From assembly GCA_963733845.1 (NCBI GenBank), contig CAVTEM010000005.1:257371-321370 (forward strand): a DNA stretch of 64,000 nucleotides, given 5' to 3'. Every line of letters begins with the position of its first letter. The stretch's first letter is position 1. The notes under the pieces were generated by a model that saw only the letters and a program-made list of their open reading frames with translations, was not told the origin of the DNA and did not search any database. This document shows positions 8,775 to 17,359 of this stretch, piece by piece. This DNA is from DATFQE01 sp963733845. Lineage in GTDB: Bacteria; Actinomycetota; Thermoleophilia; Gaiellales; Gaiellaceae. A program made the translations under genes and the position numbers.

Positions 8775-10104
8775 GTGAAGCGCTACCACCTGACCACATT
8801 CGGCTGCCAGATGAACGCTCACGACAGCGAGCGCATCAAGGGCATGCTCGAGGAGCTCGGGCTCGGCGAGGCGGTCGCGCAGGACGAGGCCGACGTGCTC
8901 GTGTTCAACACCTGCACGATCCGCGAGAAGCCCGATCAGCGCTTCGCGGCCCACCTCGCGCAGGCGCGCGCGTTGAAGGCGAGCCGCGGCGACACCGTGA
9001 TCGCGGTCGGCGGCTGCTACGCCGAGGCGCAGCGCGAGCGGCTCTTCGACCTCTACCCGTTCGTCGATGTCGCGTTCGGGCCGGGCACGATCCCGCATCT
9101 GGGCGAGTGGCTCGGGGCCGGCGGCGAGAGCGTTGCGCGCAGTTCGTTCGGCATCGGTGCGGAGCGGAGCTTCGCCGGAACGCTCCCGATGCACCGCGAG
9201 CGCCGCTTCCAGGCATGGGTGCAGGTCTCGATGGGCTGCAACTCCAAGTGCGCCTACTGCATCGTCCCGAGTGTCCGCGGCCGCGAGGTCAGCCGCCGCC
9301 CTGGCGAGGTGATCGCCGAGGTGACGCAGCTGGCCGCCGAGGGCGTTCGCGAGATCACCCTGCTCGGGCAGAACGTGAACTCCTGGGGCCGCGATCTCGC
9401 ACCGGACCTGCGCACCGACTTTGGCGAGCTTCTGCGCGCCTGCGACGCCGTGCCCGGCATCGACCGCATCCGCTTCACGAGCCCCCACCCGAAGGACTTC
9501 CGCGAGCCCGTGATTGCGGCGCTCACCGAGTGCGAGGCCGTCTGTGAGCACGTGCATCTGCCGCTGCAGTCCGGCTCGAGCCGCCTGCTCAAGCTGATGC
9601 GCCGCACCTATGACCGCGACCGCTACCTGCGTCTCGTCGACCGCCTCCGGGAGGCCGTACCCGACCTGGCGCTCGGCACGGACATCATCGTGGGCTTCCC
9701 CGGAGAGACCGAGCAGGACTTCGCGGAGACCCTCGCAGTCGTCGAGGAAGGTGCGCTACGACAGCGCTTTCACCTTCGTCTTCTCGCCCAGGAACGGCAC
9801 CGAGGCCGCTGCGATGCCCGACCAGGTCCCGGACGACGTCAAGCGCGAGCGGATCGAACGGCTGATCGACGTCGTGCAGCGGATCGCCGCAGAGCGCAAC
9901 GCCCACCGGATCGGAGGGGTCGAGCAGGTGCTGGTCGAAGGCCCGAGCCGCACCGACCCCACGCTCCTGCGCGGCCGCACGCGCCGGAACACGACGGTGA
10001 ACTTCGCCGGCAGCGGAACGCCCGGGGAGCTCGTCGACGTCGAGATCGACGGCTCGAGCTCGACCACGCTCCGGGGCACGCAGCGCACGCTCGTCGCCGC
10101 CTGA
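8775..10104 (+). CDS. miaB: MiaB: tRNA-2-methylthio-N6-dimethylallyladenosine synthase (one frameshift)
   Basis: Radical-SAM methylthiotransferase acting on i6A37 in tRNA. The N-terminal UPF0004 domain has the first cluster cysteines (FGCQMN, NTCTIRE, GGCYA). The radical-SAM CxxxCxxC is at SMGCNSKCAYCIVP (residues ~157-168). A C-terminal TRAM domain follows (LVEGPSR through VDVEIDGSSSTTLRG). The frame breaks near 9749-9753: VVEEG should continue as VVEEVRYDSAFTFVFSPR. One surplus G in GAGGAAGGTGCGC explains it. After the break the coding frame runs to 10104. Both halves keep normal motifs, so a sequencing indel is likelier than a dead gene. miaA follows 13 bp later, fitting the sequential MiaA-MiaB pathway. 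Confidence 0.88.
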
Positions 10105-10117
10105 GCGCCCTCGGTCG

Positions 10118-11477
10118 ATGGCCGCCCTCTCCAGTCCGCGCGTGATCGCGATCTTCGGACCGACCGCCTCGGGCAAGACCGACGTTGCGGAAGCGCTGGC
10201 CGACCGCATCGACGGCGAGCTCGTCTCCGCAGACGCGATGCAGGTGTACCGCGGGCTGCCGATTCTCACGAACCAGTCAACCCGGCCGACCAGGCTCGTG
10301 GCGATCTGGCCACTGTCGCACGAGGCGTCCGTGGCCGAGTACCAGGAGCTGGCTCACGCGGCGATCGACGAGATCATCGCCGCCGGACGGACGCCGATCG
10401 TCGTCGGAGGGACCGGTCTCTACCTGCGCGCGGCGCTCGCGGGCCTCGACCTGCCGCCCGCGCCGCCGCCGGAGCTGCGGGCGCGCCTCGAGGACGTCTA
10501 CGAGCGGCTCGGACCGGAGCGCGCACACGAGCTCCTGTCCGAGCGCGATCCACAAGCCGCGGCACGCGTGCACGCGAACGACCGTCGCCGCGTCGTCCGT
10601 GCGCTCGAGCTGGTCGAGCTCGGCCACAGCCTCGCACCCGCGCGGGACCGCCTCTGGGCCCAGGACACACGCCATCCGACGACGATCGTCGGGCTCGACG
10701 TCCCGCGCGACGAGCTCGTCGCCCGCATCGAGGCCAGGACGGCCGCGATGGTCGAGCTCGGAGTCGAGGACGAAGTCAGGCAGGCGCTCGCCGGCCCGGT
10801 CTCCGCCACCGCGCGCGCGATCCACGGGCTCGCCGATTTCGGCGACCTCCCCAGGGCCGAGGCGATCGCCGCGTACAACCAGCGCGTGCGCCGGTACGCC
10901 GCCTACCAGCGGAAGTGGCTGCGGCGCATCCCGGGCCTCGTGCCGGTCGCCGCCGACCGGCCCGCAGCGGAGACGGCAGCCGAGATCGAGGCGATCCTCG
11001 CGGCCGAGCCCGCCGTGCGTCCAGCCACGCCCGCGGACGTCGAAGCGGTCTTCGACGTCCAGCGTCGCGCTTCGCTCGCCGCCCTCGACCACATCTACCC
11101 GCCCGAGCGCTACCCGTTCCCCGACGACGCCGTGCGCGACCGCTGGCGTGAGGCGCTTGCCGATCCGGCAGCCAGCGTGATCGTGGCGGAGAACGGCAGC
11201 GGGATCGTCGGCGTCGCGGCCGCGCGTCGAGGGCTGGCTCGACGGGCTCTATCTGGTCCCTGAAGCGTGGGGAAGCGGGGTGGCCGACCGCCTCCACGAC
11301 GAGGCGCTGCGCACCCTGGCCGCCGGCGGATCGACGAGCGCGCGCCTCTGGGTGCTGGAGGACAACGCGCGCGCGAGACGCTTCTACGAGCGCCGCGGCT
11401 GGCGGCGGGACGGGAGCGACCGCGTCGTGCCCTTCCCGCCGCATCCACTGGACATCGGCTACACGAGGGAGCTGTGA
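10118..11477 (+). CDS. miaA: MiaA tRNA dimethylallyltransferase fused to a GNAT acetyltransferase (one frameshift)
   Basis: Residues 1-300 are MiaA: P-loop GPTASGKTD (about 9-17), SADAMQVYRGL, VVGGTGLYLRA and the C-terminal AAYQRKWLRRIPG. MiaA puts a dimethylallyl group on A37 of tRNA, the substrate of MiaB next door. Instead of stopping, the frame continues through PAVRPATPADVEAVFDVQRRAS, a GNAT N-terminus. After a +1 slip near 11224 the GNAT part reads VEGWLDGLYLVPEAWGSGVADRL and ENARARRFYERRGWRRDG to the stop at 11477. The GNAT half includes its acetyl-CoA loop (PEAWGSGVADRL) and is near full length. The stop overlaps the dapF GTG (GTGA). Fusion versus two genes split by an indel remains open; no start codon or ribosome site separates them. 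Confidence 0.82.
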
Positions 11478-12160
11478 CCGAGCGCTGGAGCGCCCTCGGC
11501 AACGTCTACCTGATCGGCGAGGAGACGCCGGCCGACGTCACCTCGGCGGTCGGCGACGCGGACGGGATCGTCGAGGTGGTCGGCCACGGAGAGGACTGGG
11601 CCGACGTGCGGATCTGGAACCCGGACGGCTCGCTGGCGGAGATGTCAGGAAACGGCACCCGCATCGCGGCGCGCTGGCTCTCGGCCCGCACGGGCACGGA
11701 GCGCGTCACGATCCGGGTGGGGCCGCTCGAGGTGCGGGCGCGGATGCTGCCGCAGGAGCTGGTGGAGCAGGAGCTCGGCGACGTCGAAGTCGGCGCTCCG
11801 GAGCAGATCGCCGGCCTGACCCTCAGGCGCGTGTCCGTCGGCAACCCGCACGCCGTCGTCGAGGGCGACCCCGACGACCTGCCGAGGATCGGACCGCTGC
11901 TCGAGACGCACGAGGCGTTCCCCAACCGGACGAACGTCCAGGTCGCCCGCGCGGACGGCCCGAACGACGCAACCGCCCGGGTCTGGGAGCGCGGCGTGGG
12001 GGAGACGTCCTCCTCCGGGACGAGCGCCGTCGCCGTGGCCGCCGCGCTCGGCCTCGACCCCGCGACCGTCAGCTTCCCCGGCGGCGAATTGCTCGTTCGC
12101 TTCGAGGGGAAGCGGGCGTTCCTGACAGGCGCCGGCCGCTCGCCTCTAGCGTGCTCCTAG
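11474..12160 (+). CDS. dapF: Diaminopimelate epimerase homologue lacking both catalytic cysteines
   Basis: 228 aa from GTG 11474 (overlaps the upstream stop), shorter than typical DapF (~270). The fold signature is present: ALGNVYLI near the N-terminus, NPDGSLAE then SGNGTR, VGNPHAVV, and WERGVGET then SGTSA. In canonical DapF these read CGNG and GETxxCGTG, the two Cys being the catalytic acid/base pair. Here the codons are TCA (Ser58) and TCC (Ser181), clear in the DNA. The protein may be a low-activity epimerase, a changed enzyme, or a non-catalytic paralogue. Its stop TAG interlocks tail to tail with that of dapD (CTAG 12157-12160). Confidence 0.8.
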   Translation: MTERWSALGNVYLIGEETPADVTSAVGDADGIVEVVGHGEDWADVRIWNPDGSLAEMSGNGTRIAARWLSARTGTERVTIRVGPLEVRARMLPQELVEQELGDVEVGAPEQIAGLTLRRVSVGNPHAVVEGDPDDLPRIGPLLETHEAFPNRTNVQVARADGPNDATARVWERGVGETSSSGTSAVAVAAALGLDPATVSFPGGELLVRFEGKRAFLTGAGRSPLACS

Positions 12161-12909
12161 CCCGCGATCCCGTGCTCGCGCAGGGCGTCGGTCAGGCTCG
12201 TCTTCAGGTCGGTCGACTCGCTCCGCTGACCGACGATCAGCGCGCACTGGAGCCCATAGGTGCCGGCCGGGTACTCCTTCTGCCGCACGCCCGGAAGCAC
12301 GATCGAGCCGGCCGGGACGGCGCCACGGTGCTCGACCGGCTCGGAGCCGGTGACGTCGATGATCGGAATCGAGGCCGACAGGACGACGTGCGGGGCGATC
12401 ACCGCGCGCTCCCCGACAACGACACCCTCCACGATCACAGCCCGCGAGCCGACGAAGACGCCGTCCTCGACGATCACGGGACGCGCGCCTCGCGGCTCGA
12501 GCACGCCGCCGATCCCGACACCGCCGGCGAGGTGGACGTTGGCGCCGATCTGCGCGCCGGAGCCCACCGTGGCCCACGTGTCCACCATCGTGTTCGGGCC
12601 CACCCAGGCGCCGATGTTGACGTAGCTCGGCATCAGCACGACCCCACGCGACAGGAACGAGCCGTAGCGCGCGACCGCAGGCGGCACGACCCTGACGCCG
12701 AGCGCCTCGTAGCCGCGCTTCAACGGGATCTTGTCCCGATACTCGAACAGGCCCAGCTCCTGCGGCTCGATCTCGCGTAGCCGGAAGAACTCGAGGATCG
12801 CCTCCTGGGCCTCCTCGTTCACCTGCCAGTCGCCGTCGACCCGCTCGGCAACGCGCGTCTCGCCGCGGTCGAGGGCTGCGACGACCTCCTCGACGCGCTC
12901 GGGTTTCAC
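12157..12909 (-). CDS. dapD: DapD: tetrahydrodipicolinate N-succinyltransferase
   Basis: 250-aa left-handed beta-helix (hexapeptide repeat) acyltransferase for the succinylase branch of lysine/DAP synthesis. GTG 12909 overlaps the dapC stop (GTGA). Signature strings match the E. coli-type enzyme: LMPSYVNIGAWVG, TMVDTWATVGS, QIGANVHLAGGVGIGGVLEP, VFVGSRAVIVEG. The N-terminal helical part is short. The end (EHGIAG) is reached cleanly. Last gene of a dapE-dapC-dapD operon. Confidence 0.93.
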   Translation of the reverse strand: MKPERVEEVVAALDRGETRVAERVDGDWQVNEEAQEAILEFFRLREIEPQELGLFEYRDKIPLKRGYEALGVRVVPPAVARYGSFLSRGVVLMPSYVNIGAWVGPNTMVDTWATVGSGAQIGANVHLAGGVGIGGVLEPRGARPVIVEDGVFVGSRAVIVEGVVVGERAVIAPHVVLSASIPIIDVTGSEPVEHRGAVPAGSIVLPGVRQKEYPAGTYGLQCALIVGQRSESTDLKTSLTDALREHGIAG

Positions 12910-14045
12910 AACGCGCGCCCCAGTAGCTCCGCCGCGCGACGGCAGTCGTCGATTCCGGGCACGAGCGCAAAGCGGACGTAGCCCTCTCCCGAGGGACCGA
13001 AGAAGGAACCCGGCGAGACGACGACGCCGTGCTCCAGCAGGCGCTCGGCAAAGGCCTCGGAGCCGCCTTCGACCTCGACCCACAGGTACATGCCGGCTTC
13101 GCTCGCGGCCACGCGCAGGCCCTTCTGCTCGAGCACGGGCAGGAGCGCCTCCCGCTTGGTCCGGTAGAGAGCACGCGCCTCCTCGACGTGAGCCTCGTCC
13201 CCCCAGGCGGCAATCGACGCGCGCTGGACGAACTCCTGCGGGGCCGTGCCCACCGTCGGCCGGAACGCCCGCATCGCTCCGACGATCGCGTCGTCGCCCG
13301 CCGCGAAGCCCGAGCGGTAGCCCGTCATCGACGAGCGCTTGGACAGCGTGTTGAAGACGACCACGTTGCGCAGGCTGCGGACCTGCAGCGCCGAGGCGGG
13401 CGGCTCGTCGAACCAGAGCTCCGTGTACGCCTCGTCGGCCGCCAGAACGAAATCCTGTTCGCGCGCGAGGGCGGCGGCCCGCTCGAGGAAGTCCCTGGGC
13501 GCCACGGCGCCCGTCGGGTTGTTCGGGTAGTTGAGCCAGAGGATCGCCAGCCGCGGGCCGATGGCGCCCAGCGCATCGAGGTCGGGGAGGAAGCCGTTCT
13601 CCTCCAGCAGCGGGAGGGAGAGCGCCTCCGCGCCGGCGAAGCGGGCTCCGCGCTCGTACACCGGGTAGCCGGGCTCGGGGTAGGCGACGACGTCGCGGCC
13701 GGCCTCGCGGTCCACGACGACCTGGGCGAGGCTGAAGATCGCCTCCTTCGAGCCGAGCGTCGGGATCACCTGGCGTGCAGGGTCGAGCCGCACGCCGAAG
13801 CGGCGCCGGACCCAGTCGGCGACGGCCGTACGCAGCTCGGGCAGACCCTCGGCGAGCGGGTACTTCGACGTCTCGTCGACACTGTCGAGCAGCGCCTCGC
13901 GGATGAACGCGGGCGTCCGTTCACGCGGGTCGCCGACGCCGAAGTCGATCAGCTCGACGCCTCGCTCGGCGACGCGGCGCTTGGCCTCCTCGAGGCGGAC
14001 GAAGGGGTAGGTGCCGACCGAGGCGAGGACGGGGGAGAGGGGCAC
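12906..14045 (-). CDS. dapC: DapC: succinyldiaminopimelate aminotransferase (class I PLP)
   Basis: 379-aa aminotransferase. GTG 14045 was chosen because it lies 2 bp after the dapE stop and opens with PLSPVLASVGTYPFVRLEEAKRR. Class I features: IDFGVGDPRERTP, SKYPLAEGLPELR, NYPNNPTGAV (substrate/PLP loop), DEAYTELW, and the PLP lysine in NTLSKRSSMTGYRSGF. Genome context (dapE, dapD) points to N-succinyl-L,L-DAP aminotransferase. The family also contains LL-DAP and aspartate aminotransferases, so context carries the specificity call. Confidence 0.88.
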   Translation of the reverse strand: MPLSPVLASVGTYPFVRLEEAKRRVAERGVELIDFGVGDPRERTPAFIREALLDSVDETSKYPLAEGLPELRTAVADWVRRRFGVRLDPARQVIPTLGSKEAIFSLAQVVVDREAGRDVVAYPEPGYPVYERGARFAGAEALSLPLLEENGFLPDLDALGAIGPRLAILWLNYPNNPTGAVAPRDFLERAAALAREQDFVLAADEAYTELWFDEPPASALQVRSLRNVVVFNTLSKRSSMTGYRSGFAAGDDAIVGAMRAFRPTVGTAPQEFVQRASIAAWGDEAHVEEARALYRTKREALLPVLEQKGLRVAASEAGMYLWVEVEGGSEAFAERLLEHGVVVSPGSFFGPSGEGYVRFALVPGIDDCRRAAELLGRAL

Positions 14046-14047
14046 GC

Positions 14048-15097
14048 TCAGACCGTACCGAGGACGAAGGTGGTCAGGGCCTCGAACGTCCTGGCCAGCT
14101 CGGCCACCTCGACCTGCTCGTCCACGCGGTGGGCATAGCGAGTGGCGCCGGGCCCGAGGTTGACGGCGTCGAGGCCACGCTCCGCGAACTGGGCGACGGG
14201 AGTCCACGCCTGCTTGGGTGCGAGCGAGAAGTCGCCCGCGGCGCGCAACCGCTCGAGCAGCTGGTTCAGCGCGGGCACGGGCGCCGCCGGCGAGTGGCTG
14301 AGGATCTCGACGTCGCCGACGAGCTCTCGCAGGCGGGCCTCAGCGTCCGCGCGGGAACGGCCCGGCGCGTAGCGGAAGTTCAGCGTGGCGGCCGCGTGGG
14401 CGGGCACGACGTTGTCCGCGACGCCGCCCTCGATCCTGGTCACCGTCACGACCTCGCGAAACGTCAGTCCGCCGTTCTCGACCTCCAGCGGCTCCAGCCG
14501 GACGACCGGCGCGAGCGCCTCGACGGCGAGCCCGATCGCGTTGACGCCGGTCCACGGCCTGGCCGCGTGGGCGCTCTCGCCCCGGAACGAGGCGCGGGCG
14601 ACGATCGACCCGACGCACCCCGCGTGCAATTCGTTATCGGTCGGCTCGAGCACGATCACGAGCGCGGCGCGGTCGAGCAGGCCCGTCTCGAACAGGGCGG
14701 GGAGGGGGCTCTCCTCGACGGCGATCTCCTCGCGGGCGAAGAACACGAAGCCCAGGTCGACCGCGCCCTCGGCCCTCCGCTCCTCCCACCAGCGGGCGAG
14801 CTCGATCATCACGGCCACGCCGGCCTTCATGTCGCTGGCGCCGAGGCCGTGCACGCGTCCCTGCTCGATGCGGCCCGGCAGGTTGCCCTGGGCGGGCACC
14901 GTGTCCAGGTGTCCCGCCAGGACGACGAGCGGCCGCTCGCCGGTCCCGGGCTCGTACCACAGCGTCTCGTCCTCGCGCCACGACGCCTCCCACGGCATCT
15001 CAGCGGCGACGTAGTCGGCGATCTGCGCCTCGGAGCGGCTCTCCGACGGGATGTTCACGAGCGCGAGAGTCCTCTCTGCGAGTCGCTCGCCTGACAC
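14048..15097 (-). CDS. dapE: DapE: succinyl-diaminopimelate desuccinylase (M20 peptidase family)
   Basis: 349-aa zinc hydrolase. GTG 15097; predicted TAGTAT -10 box 8 nt upstream, so likely leaderless. M20 motifs in order: LAGHLDTVPAQG (metal ligand and catalytic Asp), HGLGASDMKAGVAVM (second metal ligand), VFFAREEI (catalytic/metal Glu pair), VLEPTDNELHAGCVGS, and a dimerisation domain with SAHAARPWTG. It releases succinate from N-succinyl-L,L-DAP. First gene of dapE-dapC-dapD; with dapF on the facing strand it completes the late succinylase route except for dapA/dapB. Confidence 0.92.
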   Translation of the reverse strand: MSGERLAERTLALVNIPSESRSEAQIADYVAAEMPWEASWREDETLWYEPGTGERPLVVLAGHLDTVPAQGNLPGRIEQGRVHGLGASDMKAGVAVMIELARWWEERRAEGAVDLGFVFFAREEIAVEESPLPALFETGLLDRAALVIVLEPTDNELHAGCVGSIVARASFRGESAHAARPWTGVNAIGLAVEALAPVVRLEPLEVENGGLTFREVVTVTRIEGGVADNVVPAHAAATLNFRYAPGRSRADAEARLRELVGDVEILSHSPAAPVPALNQLLERLRAAGDFSLAPKQAWTPVAQFAERGLDAVNLGPGATRYAHRVDEQVEVAELARTFEALTTFVLGTV

Positions 15098-15104
15098 CGG
15101 GCGG

Positions 15105-15111
15105 CATACTA
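15105..15111. promoter_or_regulatory. Overlapping divergent -10 boxes for hflX and dapE
   Basis: Only 19 bp separate the divergent starts of dapE (15097, minus) and hflX (15117, plus). CATACT (15105-15110) faces hflX with 6 nt to its GTG. TAGTAT (15111-15106) faces dapE with 8 nt to its GTG. The two hexamers share the same base pairs, so the promoters should exclude each other. Confidence 0.4.
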
Positions 15112-15116
15112 GAGGC

Positions 15117-16454
15117 GTGACTCAGCGCCAGCCCGATTCCCCGCCGGGAGCGGAGCCGGAGCGCGCGTTCGTCCTCGCCGTCCTTCGGCCCGGCGCCGAT
15201 CCCGGGGAGGAGCTCGCCGAGCTCCATGAGCTCGCCCGCACGGCCCTCGCCGAGCCGGTCGGCGAGCTGGTCCAGCACCGGGGGCAGCCGGACCGCCGCG
15301 GCTACGTCGGCAAGGGCAAGCTCGAGGAGCTGAAGCGGGCCTACAAGGACGTCGGCGCGGAGGTGCTCCTCGTGGACGACGAGCTCTCGCCCACGCAGCA
15401 GCGGACGCTGGAGAACGCGCTGACCGCCCGCGTCGTCGACCGCACCCAGCTGATCCTCGACATCTTCGCCCAGCACGCCGTCTCCGCCGAGGGCAAGCTG
15501 CAGGTCGAGCTCGCGCAGCTGGAGTACAACCTCCCGCGGATGCGGGGCGCCTGGCAGCACCTGGAACGCCTCGGAGGCGGCCGCGGCACCGTCGGCGCCG
15601 GAGTCGGCACGAGGGGCCCGGGCGAGAGCCAGCTCGAGACCGACCGCCGGCTGGCCCGCAACCGGATCTCGGTGCTGCGCAAGCGGCTCAAGGCCCTGAC
15701 GAAGCAGCGGGACACGCGGCGCAAGGAGCGGAAGCGCTCCGAGACGCCCACGGTCGCGCTGGCGGGCTACACGAACGTGGGCAAGTCCACATTGCTGAAC
15801 GCCCTGACGGGCGGCCAGGTCTCGGTCGAGAACCGCCTCTTCGAGACGCTCGACCCGACCACCCGCGGGTTCGACCACGAGGGCCGCCGCTACCTCGTGA
15901 CCGACACCGTCGGCTTCATCCGCAGGCTGCCCCACGAGCTGGTCGAGGGGTTCGCGTCGACGCTCGAGGAGACGCTGTCGGCGGACCTCGTCCTGCACGT
16001 TCTGGACGCGGCCGAGCCGGACGAACGCCTGGAGGAGATGCGGACCGCGGTCGAGGCGGTGCTGCACGAGATCGGTGCGCAGGAGCTCCCGGTCCTGCAG
16101 GTGCTGAACAAGGTGGACGGGGTCGACCCGCTTGGCCGCAGGCGGCTGGCAAACCGCTACCCAGATGCCCTGCAGGTGTCGGCGCTCACGGGCGAGGGGC
16201 TCGACGAGCTTCGCGCCGCGGTCGCCGAGCACTTCGGCGCGCGCTTCGAGGACGTACGCCTGCTCCTGCCCTACGACGAGGGCGGCCGGCTGGCGGAGCT
16301 GTACGCACTCGGCGCCCCGATCGACGAGCGCGAGGACGGCCCGGAGGGTGTGTTCGTCCGTGCCCGCCTGCCGCGCCGCGAGATCCCGCGGTTCGCCAGG
16401 TTCCTGGTCGCCGAGGCCGAGGCCCGCGAAGAGCCGCACACGGCGACGCGGTGA
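15117..16454 (+). CDS. hflX: HflX ribosome-associated GTPase
   Basis: 445 aa from GTG 15117. The N-terminal HflX-specific domain (about 15-190) includes RRGYVGKGKLEELKRA, DDELSPTQQRTLENAL and the GPGESQLETDRR hallmark. The G domain starts near 215 with G1 GYTNVGKST, G2 region LDPTTRGF, G3 DTVGF, G4 NKVD and G5 SALTGEG. HflX splits stalled or heat-damaged 70S ribosomes. Its likely leaderless mRNA and shared promoter with dapE are unusual. It overlaps dut by 4 bp (GTGA). Confidence 0.94.
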   Translation: MTQRQPDSPPGAEPERAFVLAVLRPGADPGEELAELHELARTALAEPVGELVQHRGQPDRRGYVGKGKLEELKRAYKDVGAEVLLVDDELSPTQQRTLENALTARVVDRTQLILDIFAQHAVSAEGKLQVELAQLEYNLPRMRGAWQHLERLGGGRGTVGAGVGTRGPGESQLETDRRLARNRISVLRKRLKALTKQRDTRRKERKRSETPTVALAGYTNVGKSTLLNALTGGQVSVENRLFETLDPTTRGFDHEGRRYLVTDTVGFIRRLPHELVEGFASTLEETLSADLVLHVLDAAEPDERLEEMRTAVEAVLHEIGAQELPVLQVLNKVDGVDPLGRRRLANRYPDALQVSALTGEGLDELRAAVAEHFGARFEDVRLLLPYDEGGRLAELYALGAPIDEREDGPEGVFVRARLPRREIPRFARFLVAEAEAREEPHTATR

Positions 16455-16882
16455 CCGACCTCCCCATCCGGCGCCTGCACGAAGGCGCTGTCCTCCCGAG
16501 CCGTGCCTACGAGGGCGACGCGGGCATCGACCTCGCCGCCGCCGAGGAGGCCGAGCTGACACCGGGCGGGCGGGCGACCGTCGGCACCGGACTCGCCGTC
16601 GCGATCCCGGACGGGCACGCGGGGCTGGTGCTGCCGCGCTCCGGCCTCGCGTCCAAGCACGGCATCGGCGTGTTGAACGCACCCGGCCTGATCGACGCCG
16701 GCTACCGCGGCGAGGTACGTGTCGTCCTGTACAACCCGGGCCGGGAGACCTTTAGGGTTGCGCCTGGGATGCGGATCGCGCAGCTCGTCCTCGTGGCTGT
16801 CGAGGATGTCCGTCTGGTCGAGGTGGACGAGCTACCCCAGAGCGAGCGCGGCGAGCGCGGATTCGGCTCGTCCAAGGTCTAG
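16451..16882 (+). CDS. dut: dUTPase (deoxyuridine triphosphatase)
   Basis: 143-aa trimeric dUTPase hydrolysing dUTP to dUMP and PPi. All five motifs are visible: motif 1 EGDAGIDLAA, motif 2 PRSGLASKHGIGV, motif 3 GLIDAGYRGEVRVVLYN, motif 4 RIAQLVLV and motif 5 RGERGFGSS at the C-terminus. GTG start overlaps the hflX stop, and a Nudix gene follows 3 bp later, forming a nucleotide-sanitation pair. Confidence 0.96.
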   Translation: MTDLPIRRLHEGAVLPSRAYEGDAGIDLAAAEEAELTPGGRATVGTGLAVAIPDGHAGLVLPRSGLASKHGIGVLNAPGLIDAGYRGEVRVVLYNPGRETFRVAPGMRIAQLVLVAVEDVRLVEVDELPQSERGERGFGSSKV

Positions 16883-16885
16883 GGC

Positions 16886-17344
16886 TTGGGCGCCGAGCCG
16901 CGGATCCGGGTCTCTGCGATCCTGCGCTGGCAGGGCCGCATGCTCCTGTGCAGGCACGAGAAGCGCGATCGCGAGTACTGGCTCCTGCCCGGGGGCGGGG
17001 TCAATTCGGGCGAGAGCCTCACGCGCGCGCTGCACCGGGAGCTCTCGGAGGAGATCGGGATCGACGACGAGCTTCCGGTCGAGGGCCCGGTCGCGATCGT
17101 CGACTCGATCGCGCCGGCGCACAGCTACGCCACGAAGCACGTCGTCCACATCATCTTCTCCGGCGACCTCGGGGCGCGCTCGCTCGAGGCTGTGACCTCG
17201 CGTGACGCGGCCGTCCGCGGGCATCGCCTCTTCACCGTCCCGGAGCTGAACGACGTCGTCCTGCACCCGCCGATCCAGCGCTTCCTGGCCCGCTGGCGGC
17301 CCGGCGACCCCGTGGTGTATCTCGGGCCGCTCTGGGCGCCCTAG
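16886..17344 (+). CDS. Nudix hydrolase
   Basis: 152-aa Nudix protein, TTG start 16886. The Nudix box fits GX5EX7REUXEEXGU: GGGVNSGE, SLTRALH, RELSEEIGI (about residues 34-57), binding Mg2+ for pyrophosphate cleavage. Substrate unknown; the pairing with dut suggests a nucleotide-pool cleaning or NDP-X substrate, by context only. An 8-bp inverted repeat spans its stop. Confidence 0.88.
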   Translation: MGAEPRIRVSAILRWQGRMLLCRHEKRDREYWLLPGGGVNSGESLTRALHRELSEEIGIDDELPVEGPVAIVDSIAPAHSYATKHVVHIIFSGDLGARSLEAVTSRDAAVRGHRLFTVPELNDVVLHPPIQRFLARWRPGDPVVYLGPLWAP

Positions 17345-17359
17345 TAACAGTCTGTTACT
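17343..17359. repeat. Perfect inverted repeat between convergent genes
   Basis: AGTAACAG-T-CTGTTACT, 8-bp arms with a 1-nt centre, overlapping the stop codons of both the Nudix gene and gatD. AT-rich compared with its surroundings. It may be a protein-binding site or transcription roadblock; no T tract supports an intrinsic terminator. Confidence 0.5.

Noticed and set aside
9745..9760. Programmed frameshift in miaB
   Set aside because: No slippery heptamer or downstream structure is evident, and many other genes in the window show similar one-base breaks, so an indel error is simpler.
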